A DNA stretch of 64,000 bases from CAYJAD01 sp964368075 (lineage in GTDB: Bacteria > Desulfobacterota > Desulfovibrionia > Desulfovibrionales > Desulfovibrionaceae). Numbering within the stretch: the stretch's first letter is position 1; each line of letters begins with the position of its first letter. The notes under the pieces are model-generated. The model saw only the letters and a list, made by a program, of their open reading frames with translations. It ran no database searches and had not been told where the DNA came from. The translations under genes and the position numbers were made by a program. The DNA is taken from positions 8,906 to 72,905 of the forward strand of contig CAYJAD010000008.1 in the NCBI GenBank assembly GCA_964368075.1, read 5' to 3'. Positions 25,260 through 34,764 of the stretch are shown here, one piece after another.

Positions 25260-26768
25260 CTAGCAATCTTCTTTGCCATGTTTTTTCAGAGCAGCTTTTA
25301 ACGCATTTCTGTAAATTTTCAAAACCTGAATACGTGCATGGTACTTAGAATTCGCCGGAATAATATGCCAAGGCGCATAATCTGTATTGGTGCGCATAAA
25401 CATTTCATCGGCAGCCACTTTATAGTCTGTGGCCTTTTCACGATTGCGCCAATCTTCATCGGTAAGTTTATAATTTTTCCATGGCGTATTTTCACGCTCT
25501 TTGAAGCGACGTAATTGCTCATCTGCTGTGATATGCAACCAGAATTTCAAGAGAATATTTTTACCATCTACTAATTGCTCTTCAAAGCTATTAATTTCTG
25601 CATAGGCGCGTTTCCACTCTGCAGGCTTAGCAAATTTTTCCACACGCTCTACCAATACACGCCCATACCATGTTCTGTCATAAATGGTAACATAGCCAGA
25701 TAAAGGCACGTGTCGCCAAAAACGCCATAAATAATGATGCGCTAATTCTTCATCGGTAGGAGCACTGACAGGAATGATACGTGTAATGCGCGAATCCACT
25801 GCCGAAGCTAGGCGACGTATGGCACCGCCTTTGCCGCCTGCATCCCATCCTTCAAAAGTTAAGGTAGATGAAATGCCATGCTTGTACGCTTTAAAACTGA
25901 GCTGAAAAACTTCTTTTTGCAATTTTTTCAACTCTTTTTTATAGGCATCTCGCTCTAAAGTAAGAGACATATCAAGCCTATCTAACATGGTTACCGGAGC
26001 TTTTTTACTCTCTTTAACAGGAGCTTCGGCCTTTACTTCTTTTCCAGTTTTTACAAGAATTTTTTCCGCCACAACTTCTTCTAAACGGGAAATAATAGCT
26101 TTAGCTACAGATACATGGCAAAATCTTTTATCATAAGCGTCTATAATATACCATGGGGCAAAGTCTCTATCAGTCATAGTAATGCATTTTGATACCGTCT
26201 CAATGAGTTGAGGATATTTTCTTTCACTTTCTCTATCGTAAGGAGTAAAACGACAAGAACCTTGCTCTTTTAAGCGGGCTTTACGGCGCTTACTGTGTTC
26301 TTCTTGCCCAAGATGCAGCCAAAATTTAGCTAAAGCATAACCATTATCGGCCAAGGTATGCTCAAAACGCATCCTTTTATTCATATCTTTGTGCAATTCT
26401 TTTTCATCAATTTCACCGTAGGAGGCTTTGCGAATGATTTCGTCGTACCAACCACCAAAAAAAATACCGTATTCACCATAGGCTGGTAATTTCACCCAGT
26501 ATTTCCAAGCGTCTGGGCGATGTTTTTCTGAATCATTCGTATTCCAAAAAGTATGATTGCTTAATTTTTTTACATCTACCCAAGAAGATAATGTATTCAC
26601 AAGAGAACCGCGACCTGAACCATCTACACCCAAAACAGTCAATAATACAGCAATTTTATGTTCTTCGCATTGCTTTTGCAACTCAAACAACCTCATGCGT
26701 AAATGGCCTTCCATTTCTTTAAACTCTTCGCGTGTATACTCTTGGCCCAGTATCATGTTATCAAACAT
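25260..26768 (-). CDS. Double-domain PPK2: polyphosphate:AMP phosphotransferase
   Basis: A 502-residue protein of two fused PPK2 domains (about 15-235 and 275-495). Class II PPK2 enzymes with two domains phosphorylate AMP to ADP with polyphosphate. The C-terminal domain has the intact Walker A-like GWDAGGKGGAIRRL, the lid Arg/Tyr segment YDRTWYGRVLVERV and DYAPWHIIPAN. The N-terminal domain reads GVDGSGRGSLVNTL, with Lys replaced by Arg, and FAPWYIIDAYD, so it is probably structural, as known for this family. AAGGAGA precedes the ATG. Alone on its transcript. Confidence 0.9.
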   Translation of the reverse strand: MFDNMILGQEYTREEFKEMEGHLRMRLFELQKQCEEHKIAVLLTVLGVDGSGRGSLVNTLSSWVDVKKLSNHTFWNTNDSEKHRPDAWKYWVKLPAYGEYGIFFGGWYDEIIRKASYGEIDEKELHKDMNKRMRFEHTLADNGYALAKFWLHLGQEEHSKRRKARLKEQGSCRFTPYDRESERKYPQLIETVSKCITMTDRDFAPWYIIDAYDKRFCHVSVAKAIISRLEEVVAEKILVKTGKEVKAEAPVKESKKAPVTMLDRLDMSLTLERDAYKKELKKLQKEVFQLSFKAYKHGISSTLTFEGWDAGGKGGAIRRLASAVDSRITRIIPVSAPTDEELAHHYLWRFWRHVPLSGYVTIYDRTWYGRVLVERVEKFAKPAEWKRAYAEINSFEEQLVDGKNILLKFWLHITADEQLRRFKERENTPWKNYKLTDEDWRNREKATDYKVAADEMFMRTNTDYAPWHIIPANSKYHARIQVLKIYRNALKAALKKHGKEDC

Positions 26769-26950
26769 ACAATTCTCCTTAGGTTTACTGTGTTTTCAAC
26801 AAAATAAATTCACATTCAAAAAATAGGCCTGCTTCCTGCACAAGTCAAGGAGTTTGCATGAGGAATACGTTCTGTTTTAAAAATTACTCTCTCTATTTCA
26901 AATAGATTCCCACAGTACATTATATTGAAACTTATTTTGCTGATACTTAC

Positions 26951-26980
26951 AAAAAAAAGGGAGAACCTAAGTCCTCCCTT
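26951..26980 (-). terminator. Intrinsic terminator of sat
   Basis: AAGGGAG-N10-CTCCCTT followed by eight T on the minus strand, 26 bases after the sat stop. Confidence 0.88.
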
Positions 26981-27006
26981 ATAAACTCTACTCTCAGTAG
27001 CAAAAA

Positions 27007-28278
27007 CTACATGGTGGAGCCAGAAGCTGCACGTTGCATTTTTACTTCTACTTTTTCAGTTAAGCCTTCATAGTACTTACGTAAGATTACGAGGCACTCA
27101 TCGCGACCGAAGTGATCTGGAATCTCGGCGCCTTCGGAAAGCATTTTACGCAACTTGGTACCGGAAAGGATAACGCGATCATCTTTACCGTGTGGGCAAG
27201 TACGCATGGAAGCCATGCCGTCGCACTTTTTACAATAGAATGTCCAATCAATGTTTAAGTTCATGCACTGAAGATTCTTTTGAGCATCATCGCTCTTAGG
27301 AAGCTTTAAGAAGATGTCTTGAGCTTCAAACATGCCATAGAAGTCACCTACGCCAGCATGGTCACGACCAACAAGCAAGTTGTTGATGCCATAGTTTTGG
27401 CGGAAGGTAGCATGTAAAAGAGCTTCACGTGGGCCAGCATAACGCATATCCAAAGGATAACCAGCTTGGATAACGTGATCTTTTACAAAATAATGCTCAA
27501 CTAAGGTGTCAATGCACTCTACGCGTACTTCAGCTGGAATATCACCAGGCTTCAAAGAACCAACCAAGGAGTGAATTACCACGCCGTCACAAATTTCTAC
27601 GCCGATTTTAGCAAGATATTCGTGTGAACGGTGCATGGGGTTACGCAATTGCAATGCAGCAACTTTGCCCCAATTGCGCTCGTCCATTTTGGCACGCAAT
27701 TCTTTGGGTGTTAAATACACGCCGGGGAACTTTTCGGGGAAGTCACCTTGGGAAAGCACTTTTACTTTACCAGCAAGGTTAAATTCCTTTTGTTCCATAA
27801 CCATTTTTACGCCGGGGTGATCTTCTAAAGCCACTTCCCAGAACTTTTGAGAGTCAGGGCCTTCGCCTTTAAAAATGAGTTCGCATTCCCATTTTTTATC
27901 GGCTTCGGTCATTTCATACAATTCTTCCACTTGCATGGTAGCCATAAGCTCACCATTACGTACAAGAGCTACTTCTTGACCTGCTTTTAAGGAGGCTGCA
28001 TCTTCTTTAGAAACATCTAATGTTACAGGCACAGGCCAAAAACAACCACAAGACATGGTCATATTTTCACAAACGCTTTTCCAGTCAGCTTTATTCATAA
28101 AGCCGCTTAACGGAGAAAAACCACCAATCCCCATCATGATAAGGTCACCCTTAGCGCGAGAAGAAATTTCAATTTGCTTTAAACCAGCAGCTTTAGCTTT
28201 TTCAGCTTCAAGTTCAGGACCTTCTAGTAAGCAACATACAAGACCGTAAGGACCATGTGGGGGAACCAATCTGGACAT
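27007..28278 (-). CDS. sat: Dissimilatory sulfate adenylyltransferase (ATP sulfurylase)
   Basis: Activates sulfate with ATP to adenosine-5'-phosphosulfate, the first step of sulfate respiration. The 423 residues show the family active-site motifs QLRNPMHRSHEYL (QxRNxxHxxH) and GRDHAGVGDFYG. The stretch FYCKKCDGMASMRTCPHG carries the Cys-x2-Cys-x8-Cys-x-His arrangement that binds zinc or cobalt in Desulfovibrio enzymes. The ATG at 28278 is chosen because GGAGG lies eight bases upstream; a TTG five codons earlier would overlap that site. It is monocistronic with a strong terminator. No apr or dsr genes are in the window. Confidence 0.96.
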   Translation of the reverse strand: MSRLVPPHGPYGLVCCLLEGPELEAEKAKAAGLKQIEISSRAKGDLIMMGIGGFSPLSGFMNKADWKSVCENMTMSCGCFWPVPVTLDVSKEDAASLKAGQEVALVRNGELMATMQVEELYEMTEADKKWECELIFKGEGPDSQKFWEVALEDHPGVKMVMEQKEFNLAGKVKVLSQGDFPEKFPGVYLTPKELRAKMDERNWGKVAALQLRNPMHRSHEYLAKIGVEICDGVVIHSLVGSLKPGDIPAEVRVECIDTLVEHYFVKDHVIQAGYPLDMRYAGPREALLHATFRQNYGINNLLVGRDHAGVGDFYGMFEAQDIFLKLPKSDDAQKNLQCMNLNIDWTFYCKKCDGMASMRTCPHGKDDRVILSGTKLRKMLSEGAEIPDHFGRDECLVILRKYYEGLTEKVEVKMQRAASGSTM

Positions 28279-28373
28279 CGTGAAAACCTCCAAAAATGTT
28301 TTTTTAGTGTTGTAAACGCAGCAGAATCTTTCTCATAACCTTCTATGAAAACATTCTTACCATGTTAGAAATC

Positions 28374-28402
28374 ATCTTGTGAAAAATTTAACAAAATGTC
28401 AA
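28374..28402 (-). promoter_or_regulatory. Candidate sat promoter
   Basis: A perfect TTGACA with a 17-base spacer to a weak -10 (CAAGAT), giving a leader of roughly 90 bases before sat. Confidence 0.45.
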
Positions 28403-28564
28403 GTTTTAATTTTCTACCTAATTCTCAAAGATAGAAACAACAAAAACTTGTCTAAAAACCCAAAGAGAAGATAGCACACTCGAAAAACATATACAAGATA
28501 TCTACGCAAAAAAATATTTAGACTGCACAAAGAAAACAATGTAAGTGCCCACATTATAAGATAA

Positions 28565-28669
28565 TTTAATAAAAGTTAAAGTATCACTGCGGTTTAGAAA
28601 AATCACATACCTAAGTCCCTTTATTCATTTTTAATAAAATTTAAAAATTTTCTCTAAACTTTTATTAAA
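28565..28669. promoter_or_regulatory. Three TTTAATAAAAGTT-type motifs upstream of the TolC gene
   Basis: Identical 13-mers at 28565-28577 (plus) and 28657-28669 (minus), and a one-mismatch copy at 28630-28642. Copies 2 and 3 form an inverted pair. They may be binding sites for a regulator of the outer-membrane exporter; in such AT-rich DNA chance cannot be excluded. Confidence 0.4.
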
Positions 28670-28807
28670 AACTATCTAAAAAAGGAGAAAAACCCCTTTT
28701 TTTGTGTTTTTTTCAAAAAACTTCATTTTTGTGTTGCAAAAAAAAATCAAAAAAATTATACTTGTTTCACGGAAAATGAATTTTTAACAAAAAGGAAGGT
28801 ATAACTC

Positions 28808-30232
28808 ATGTTACGTAAATCATGTGTAGCCGCTCTGGCATTTCTATTTTTAACCAATGGGTTAATAACAGATGCCAACTCTGCCCAAGTAACAGGTAGA
28901 GACATCACTGGTGGACCTTACGAGCTGATTGAAGACGGCGCCACAGGCCCAAGCACAAGCCTTAAGCAAACCGTAGACGCTGTTATTGGATCACATAGAT
29001 CTTTAAAAGCTATCCAAGAAAACCGCGAGGTTGCAAGGCACGAACTTGACGCTTCCCGCGCAGGCTACGGCCCCCGCTTGGATTTAACGGGAAACGTAGG
29101 GCTTTCCAACACAAATAGCTTAACTACGCGTACCAATGGTAATGCCAGCTATTTCCATAGCAAAGGCCAAGTACAATTGTTACTTACCCAACCTATTTGG
29201 GATGGTTTTGCCACCCGTAGCCGCGTGCGTGCTAGTGAATCGTTAATGCGTTCAGTATCAAGCCGCGTTGTCGACAATGCAACAACTCTTGCTTTGGACG
29301 GTATCATTGCACACGTAGACCTTATATGGCGCCGCAAAAACTTAAAGCTTGCTGATTTGAATGTGAGAACACACCAAAGAATTCTTGCCTTAACCCGAGA
29401 TCGCGAAGCTGCTGGTACTGACGTACTTTCCAGCGTTACACAAACTCAAGGCCGTCTCATTGATGCCATGTCCACAATGGAAGATAGCAAATCTTCTCTT
29501 ATTCAAGGTGAAGCTTCTTACCGTCGTTTAACTGAACTTCCTGTGCCTTCTTCTTTGGGTTCTGTAAAGCAGCCCTTAAAGATGTTTACGACTCCTGAAG
29601 AAGTACTTGCCCTTGCAAAAGTAAATAACCCTAAAGTTATTGCATACCTTGAAGACGTTGTTACCGCGCAAGCTAACAAAGAGCTCACAGACTCCGCTTT
29701 CCACCCCACCATTAACCTTGAAGCAGGCCCAAGCTATAGCAACAATGGTTATGAAAACAATGGAGACGAGTTCACAGCCAGCTTTGATGTGCTTGGTACC
29801 ATTCGTTGGAACTTGTATAACAGTGGTGCAGATGTAGCCGCATCTAAAGCTTCTGCTGCGCGCGTGCGTGAATCACGCCAAACTGCGTATAGTTTCATGG
29901 ACGACTTAAAGCTTGATATAGAAAACTCTTGGACAGATTACAAAACTGCCATTGCTCAACTTGCTTTTCATGTGAAAGCCATCAGCTTTAACGTGCAAAC
30001 TCGTGATGCCTATATGGAACAATATCTCATCGGCCAACGTACCTTGCTTGACGTGCTTGATGCTGAAAATGAATTATATAACTCTGAAGTGCAAGCTGTA
30101 ACAGCTCGCGCCAATATCATTATCAGTACCTATCGCTTGTATGCTTTGGCTGGTCTGCTTTTGCCAGAGCTTAACATTGCAGCTGATTCTGTGCTTATTA
30201 AGCCAGGTGAAGCCGTAGAGCCACGTTACTAG
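28808..30232 (+). CDS. TolC-family outer-membrane efflux/secretion protein
   Basis: A 474-residue outer-membrane channel that would complete the type I secretion apparatus encoded downstream. A signal peptide (MLRKSCVAALAFLFLTNGLITDANSA, cut near residue 26) is followed by two OEP repeats with long helical hairpins: SLKQTVDAVIGSHRSLKAIQ and ELDASRAGYGPRLDLTGNVGLS in the first half, EEVLALAKVNNPKVIAYLEDV and LTDSAFHPTINLEAGPSYS in the second. AAGGAAGG precedes the start. It has its own terminator, so it is transcribed apart from the ABC-HlyD operon 150 bases further on; a shared role rests on position and family. Confidence 0.92.
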   Translation: MLRKSCVAALAFLFLTNGLITDANSAQVTGRDITGGPYELIEDGATGPSTSLKQTVDAVIGSHRSLKAIQENREVARHELDASRAGYGPRLDLTGNVGLSNTNSLTTRTNGNASYFHSKGQVQLLLTQPIWDGFATRSRVRASESLMRSVSSRVVDNATTLALDGIIAHVDLIWRRKNLKLADLNVRTHQRILALTRDREAAGTDVLSSVTQTQGRLIDAMSTMEDSKSSLIQGEASYRRLTELPVPSSLGSVKQPLKMFTTPEEVLALAKVNNPKVIAYLEDVVTAQANKELTDSAFHPTINLEAGPSYSNNGYENNGDEFTASFDVLGTIRWNLYNSGADVAASKASAARVRESRQTAYSFMDDLKLDIENSWTDYKTAIAQLAFHVKAISFNVQTRDAYMEQYLIGQRTLLDVLDAENELYNSEVQAVTARANIIISTYRLYALAGLLLPELNIAADSVLIKPGEAVEPRY

Positions 30233-30262
30233 TAGCAAAAAAAGTATAAAAAAATACTCAGT

Positions 30263-30306
30263 AAAAAGTCTTCCTTGGTAGTAAAGATACTAAGGAAGAC
30301 TTTTTT
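30263..30306 (+). terminator. Intrinsic terminator of the TolC gene
   Basis: AAAAAGTCTTCCTTGGTA pairs with TACTAAGGAAGACTTTTT and is followed by T residues. Confidence 0.9.
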
Positions 30307-30311
30307 AGTCA

Positions 30312-30361
30312 TTGACAAAACCTTTTTTTGACTATATTCTATAGTATACTATAACGTTATA
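30312..30361 (+). promoter_or_regulatory. Promoter of the type I secretion / LapG operon with two palindromes
   Basis: TTGACA (30312-30317), a 17-base spacer and TATTCT (30335-30340) form a good sigma-70 promoter 40 bases before the ABC gene. Directly after the -10 lie the perfect palindromes TATAGTATACTATA (30340-30353) and TATAACGTTATA (30350-30361), placed where a repressor would block initiation. Confidence 0.75.
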
Positions 30362-30379
30362 ATACAAGTAGGGAAGATT

Positions 30380-33295
30380 ATGTCAGAAAAGTACAAATCT
30401 CCTCAGCCTATTCCCCAAAAAAGCGACAGTTCTTCTCAAGGAAGCACACCTTCAGTGACAGAAAGTGCTTTCCAAAGTCTTGCCTATTCGCAAGAAGACT
30501 CCACGCCTTTGAAAGACAATAGGAATAACGATAATTTAAAACCTCCTGCTGCTGCTGTGGCACAACAGGGGACGGCCACGTCCACGATAAAAGCTTCTCC
30601 CGCTGCCTCACGCCCTGTCACCGAGAGCACAAAACAACATGTTGAAACTATGATAGGAACGAAAAAAACTATGGCTTCTCCAAGCACACCAAAACAGCAC
30701 ACTACTGAGGCGCAAGGACAGACTAGGCCTACTGCATCTCCGTCCCCAGGTACTGCGAATGCCTCTAAGGTACAGCCTGCGACAACGCCTCCGGTGCAAA
30801 AACAAGCGGAGTCTCTCGGAAAGGCTTCTGAGACATCTTCTGTTACAGCTCCAACAAAACCTGTGGCGCCTAAAACTTCTCCATCAAGCCCTGAAAGTTG
30901 GGGGCCTGTGGGGCAAAAAAATCCTCAAAATGCTGCTACAAGCACTCCCCCTGCAGCTCCAAAAGAAGCTCAAGCTGTTGCCCGTGAAAAAGCGCCGCAC
31001 GAAAATGCTAAAGTTCTTAACGAACCAGCACCCCAAAATGCTACATCCAATGCTACACCGCCTCCGGCAAATGCTGCCAAAAACACGGCGCCTCCTGGAT
31101 CACAAGGGGAGCAAGCTTCCAATTATGAACCAGAAGCTATGCCTGTGGCTCCTGCCGAAGTGGATTACGTTCCGCCACTGCTACGTAGCTTAAGCTCGCT
31201 TTTACGCCTTCGCGGACGAAGCGTTTCTCCGCAGTTTTTATATTCGGGCCTTGCTGGCATTGGCGAAGTAACCCCAGGTGAATGCATTCGTGCAGCTGCA
31301 CGCTCTGGCTTGCAAGCACGCATTATGCAGCGCTCTACTCTTGATGATATTTCTCCGCTCACTTTACCTTGTGTGCTTATTTTAGAAAATGGACGTTCTT
31401 GTGTTTTAACTGCTTTAACGCAACATCTTGCCACTGTAATTCTACCAGAGCTTGGTGATGAACCTCAGCAAGTTAATAGAGAAAGAATTTCACAAGAATA
31501 CACAGGGTACGCTGTTTTTGGTTCTGTAGATAAACCGGAAGACAAACGTATTACTGCCTTCCATCGTCCGCAAGGTAAACGCTGGTTTTGGGACGCCATA
31601 AAACATTACGGCCCTATTTACCGCCATGCAGCCTTTGCCAGTGTAATTATTAACCTTATTGCTTTGGGCAGTCCTCTCTTCGTTATGAACGTTTACGATA
31701 GAGTTGTGCCAAATAATGCCATAGATACTTTATGGGTTTTAGCCATAGGCATCAGCCTTGCGTATTTCTTTGATTTTATGTTGAGAACCTTACGCAACCA
31801 CTTTGTGGATACAGCAGGACGTAATGCTGACGTCGTTATTTCAAGCTTGCTGGTGGACAAAGTTCTTTCCATGCAACTTGACCACAAACCGGAATCAACA
31901 GGGGCGTTAGTAAACAACGTTCGCGAGTTTGAATCATTGCGTGAATTTTTTAGTTCATCAACCTTACTTTCTTGTATTGATTTACCATTCCTATTCCTCT
32001 TTATTGTATTCCTTTCTTTCATAGGCGGCCCGTTGGTACTATTGCCACTCATTGCCATGCCCATCATGTTTGGTGCGGGATTTTTATTGCAAAAAATGGC
32101 AAAAGAAGCTTCAGAAAAGAGTTACTCGCAAAATATGCATAAAAACTCTTTGCTTACAGAAATGGTCAATGGTCTTGAAACTTTGAAGTGCTGCCAAGGC
32201 GAAACACGTATGCAACGTATGTGGGAAACCGTGGTGGAAGAATCTGCAAAAGCCAACATTGAAACAAAAAAATATGGCTCTTTAGCCGTAGGCTTTTCTG
32301 TATTCATCACCCAATTTGTCACGGTGGCCATGGTGGTATGGGGCGTGCATCTTATCGCAGCAGGCGATTTGACTATGGGTGGCCTTATTGGCAGTAACAT
32401 TCTTGCAGGAAGAGCCATGGCGCCACTTATGCAGATGGCCGGCCTCATTACACGTTATCAAAATTCTCGTATATCTTTAGACGCATTGAACACACTTATG
32501 TCTTTGCCATCTGAAGATAGAGAAGCTGGTTCAACGGTAGATTTTGGGCCTCTTGATCCTGCTTTTACCCTAGAAAGCGTGAGCTTTGCTTATCCCAATG
32601 CGGCAAGAACAGCCGTGGAAGATTTATCCATACACATTGCACCCGGCGAAAAAGTAGGGGTTATTGGGCGCATGGGATCGGGGAAATCTACTTTGATTCG
32701 CTTGCTTATAGGGCTCTACCAACCCAAGGACGGCGCGGTAAAATTTGGCGGGATTGATATTCGCCAAATGGCCGGCACAGATTTACGCACTCGCGTAGGC
32801 TTTGCCCCTCAAGACACCGTGCTCTTTTATGGTACCGTACGCGACAATATTGTACTAGGAGACCCTTTCGTCAGTGACCAAAGAATGCTGCGTGCCGCCG
32901 CTATCTCCAGTGTATCTGACTTTATTCGTACCAAACCAGAAGGTTTCGGAACACAAGTGGGTGAGCAGGGCAAAGCCCTTTCTGGAGGACAACGTCAAGC
33001 CATTGGTTTGGCACGCGCCTTGGTACGTGACCCAGAAGTGCTTATACTTGATGAACCCACCAGTAATATGGATACATCGTCTGAACACATAGTGCAGTCA
33101 CGCCTTATGCAACATATGAAGAACAAAACCCTTATCCTCGTCACACACCGCATGAGTATGCTTAAGTTGGTAGATAGACTTGTAGTTATGGATGGCGGAC
33201 GTATTGTGGCAGATGGCCCGAAAGATTTAGTTATCGATAAATTACGCAATTCTTCTGCAAGTAAAGAATTAGATACCAAAGAAGTAGCCGTTTAA
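30380..33295 (+). CDS. Type I secretion ABC permease/ATPase (LapB/HlyB-like) with long disordered N-terminus
   Basis: Inner-membrane ATPase that energises one-step export of a large substrate. Layout in 971 residues: a Pro/Ala/Ser/Thr/Gln-rich, probably disordered stretch (1-255); a C39-peptidase-like domain without the catalytic cysteine (about 262-385), as in HlyB and LapB where it binds substrate; a six-helix membrane domain (about 415-690); and a nucleotide-binding domain (about 725-950). The latter has Walker A GRMGSGKST (763-771), signature LSGGQRQ (867-873), Walker B VLILDEPTS with Glu892, and H-loop His923. The extra 255 residues are not typical of the family. First gene of an operon with HlyD, receptor, glycosyltransferase and LapG genes. 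Confidence 0.93.
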   Translation: MSEKYKSPQPIPQKSDSSSQGSTPSVTESAFQSLAYSQEDSTPLKDNRNNDNLKPPAAAVAQQGTATSTIKASPAASRPVTESTKQHVETMIGTKKTMASPSTPKQHTTEAQGQTRPTASPSPGTANASKVQPATTPPVQKQAESLGKASETSSVTAPTKPVAPKTSPSSPESWGPVGQKNPQNAATSTPPAAPKEAQAVAREKAPHENAKVLNEPAPQNATSNATPPPANAAKNTAPPGSQGEQASNYEPEAMPVAPAEVDYVPPLLRSLSSLLRLRGRSVSPQFLYSGLAGIGEVTPGECIRAAARSGLQARIMQRSTLDDISPLTLPCVLILENGRSCVLTALTQHLATVILPELGDEPQQVNRERISQEYTGYAVFGSVDKPEDKRITAFHRPQGKRWFWDAIKHYGPIYRHAAFASVIINLIALGSPLFVMNVYDRVVPNNAIDTLWVLAIGISLAYFFDFMLRTLRNHFVDTAGRNADVVISSLLVDKVLSMQLDHKPESTGALVNNVREFESLREFFSSSTLLSCIDLPFLFLFIVFLSFIGGPLVLLPLIAMPIMFGAGFLLQKMAKEASEKSYSQNMHKNSLLTEMVNGLETLKCCQGETRMQRMWETVVEESAKANIETKKYGSLAVGFSVFITQFVTVAMVVWGVHLIAAGDLTMGGLIGSNILAGRAMAPLMQMAGLITRYQNSRISLDALNTLMSLPSEDREAGSTVDFGPLDPAFTLESVSFAYPNAARTAVEDLSIHIAPGEKVGVIGRMGSGKSTLIRLLIGLYQPKDGAVKFGGIDIRQMAGTDLRTRVGFAPQDTVLFYGTVRDNIVLGDPFVSDQRMLRAAAISSVSDFIRTKPEGFGTQVGEQGKALSGGQRQAIGLARALVRDPEVLILDEPTSNMDTSSEHIVQSRLMQHMKNKTLILVTHRMSMLKLVDRLVVMDGGRIVADGPKDLVIDKLRNSSASKELDTKEVAV

Positions 33296-33327
33296 TATAT
33301 GCAGTAGCATTTTATTTGAGGTAAAAT

Positions 33328-34755
33328 ATGCAAAATGATCAGAAAAATGCACCTTCACAGAAAAGCTTAAATAATACCGCTTTAGAAGATATGAAAGCCG
33401 CTGCCGAAGTGGCGGAAAGTGAGCGTCAGGCAAAGAATAAAGTATTGCCCGATGAGCTTGTCTATGCAGACGTGGTAGAAGCTGCCTTGCAACGCAATCC
33501 TACCATGCATGCACGCATGCTTTCTTTAGCAACAGGGCTGTTTATTGCCATTTTTATTGGCTGGGCAGCATGGGCTGAAGTGGATGAAGTAACGAGAGCC
33601 GAAGGCAAGGTTATCGCCTCTCAAGGCACACAAATGATACAAAACTTGGAAGGGGGTATCTTACAAGCCATTCTAGTACGTGAAGGGCAGATTATTACCC
33701 AAGGTACTCCGCTTGCTCGACTTGATAACGAGGTTGCTGCCTCTACTTTTCGTGAAGCATTAACAAAATCTTTAGAAAGTCGCGCTGCTATTGCTCGCCT
33801 TGAAGCGGAATTGTCTGGCGAAGAACCCGTTTTTGCCAAGGATATTCAAGAAACAGCACCGCAAGTTATACGAGATCAAATCACCGTTATGGAAGCGCGC
33901 AAGTTGCAACGTGAAAGTGAACTACGGTTATTAGACTCTCAATATAACCAGCGCTTACGTGAAGTAGAAGAGCAAGAGACGCGCAAAGCCTCTGTAGCAC
34001 GTAACTTAGCCCTTGCCATTGAACAGCGTAATACAGTAGCACCGCTTTTACAGCGTAAAAACTATTCGCGCATTGAATTTCTTGATTTAGAACAAAAAGT
34101 TTCTAATCTTGAGGGCGAACTAAGCGGCCTTGCTGCTTCTATACCCAAAACACAAGCCGCCGCCACAGAAGCAAAGCAACGTATCGCTTTTCGTAAGGCT
34201 GAATTAGATGCGGCCATTACCGAAGAGATTAATAAGCATCGTATTGAATTAAACTCTTTAAAAGAAACCCTTTCTGCTGGTAGTGACCGCGTTACTCGTA
34301 CCGTCATGCGCGCACCAGTTAATGGCACAGTACAGCAAATTCACATCAATACCATCGGTGGTGTTGTTAAACCAGGCGAACCCATCATGGAAATAGTGCC
34401 TTTAGACGACACCCTCTTGGTAGAAGTGAGAGTACGCCCTTCTGATGTAGCCTTCTTGCACCCCAACCAAAAAGCCATGGTCAAATTTTCTGCCTATGAT
34501 TTTGGTATTTATGGTGGCCTTGAAGGTGTATTAGAACAAATCAGTGCTGACACCATCGAAGACAAAAAGGGGGAAGTATTTTACCTTGCCAAGCTACGTA
34601 CACAGAAAAATGGTATCGTTTATCATAGCGAGACTTTACCCATTATTCCTGGCATGACAGCCACAGCAGATATTTTAACAGGCCGTAAAACTATTTTAGA
34701 CTATATTTTAAAACCTATTTTAAAAGCACATCAAAACGCTTTGCGTGAAAGGTAG
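33328..34755 (+). CDS. HlyD-family type I secretion periplasmic adaptor
   Basis: Membrane-fusion protein bridging the ABC transporter and TolC. The 475 residues have a cytoplasmic N-terminus, one membrane segment (about 64-83; LATGLFIAIFIGWAAWAEV), a beta-barrel/lipoyl half-motif (TRAEGKVIASQGTQMIQNLEGGIL), a long coiled coil (about 135-315), the second lipoyl half (VMRAPVNGTVQQIHINTIGGVVKPGEPIMEI) and the C-terminal barrel. It starts 32 bases after the ABC gene with GAGG upstream and ends nine bases before the next gene, so all belong to one transcript. Confidence 0.94.
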   Translation: MQNDQKNAPSQKSLNNTALEDMKAAAEVAESERQAKNKVLPDELVYADVVEAALQRNPTMHARMLSLATGLFIAIFIGWAAWAEVDEVTRAEGKVIASQGTQMIQNLEGGILQAILVREGQIITQGTPLARLDNEVAASTFREALTKSLESRAAIARLEAELSGEEPVFAKDIQETAPQVIRDQITVMEARKLQRESELRLLDSQYNQRLREVEEQETRKASVARNLALAIEQRNTVAPLLQRKNYSRIEFLDLEQKVSNLEGELSGLAASIPKTQAAATEAKQRIAFRKAELDAAITEEINKHRIELNSLKETLSAGSDRVTRTVMRAPVNGTVQQIHINTIGGVVKPGEPIMEIVPLDDTLLVEVRVRPSDVAFLHPNQKAMVKFSAYDFGIYGGLEGVLEQISADTIEDKKGEVFYLAKLRTQKNGIVYHSETLPIIPGMTATADILTGRKTILDYILKPILKAHQNALRER

Positions 34756-34764
34756 GATACCGCG

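Larger units (their letters stand above)
28279..28807. other. Divergent regulatory region between sat and the TolC gene
   Basis: About 530 AT-rich bases with no convincing gene. It holds the sat promoter candidate on the minus strand and three copies of a TTTAATAAAAGTT motif on the TolC side. Confidence 0.5.

Noticed and set aside
30759..31193. 144-codon frame in the +1 frame of the ABC gene's low-complexity region
   Set aside because: A Lys/Leu/Gln-rich translation caused by the repetitive codons of the Pro/Ala-rich segment; no independent start signals.
31166..31534. Active C39 bacteriocin-processing peptidase in the ABC transporter
   Set aside because: The domain lacks the catalytic cysteine near its start, as in HlyB and LapB; it is a C39-like substrate-binding domain.
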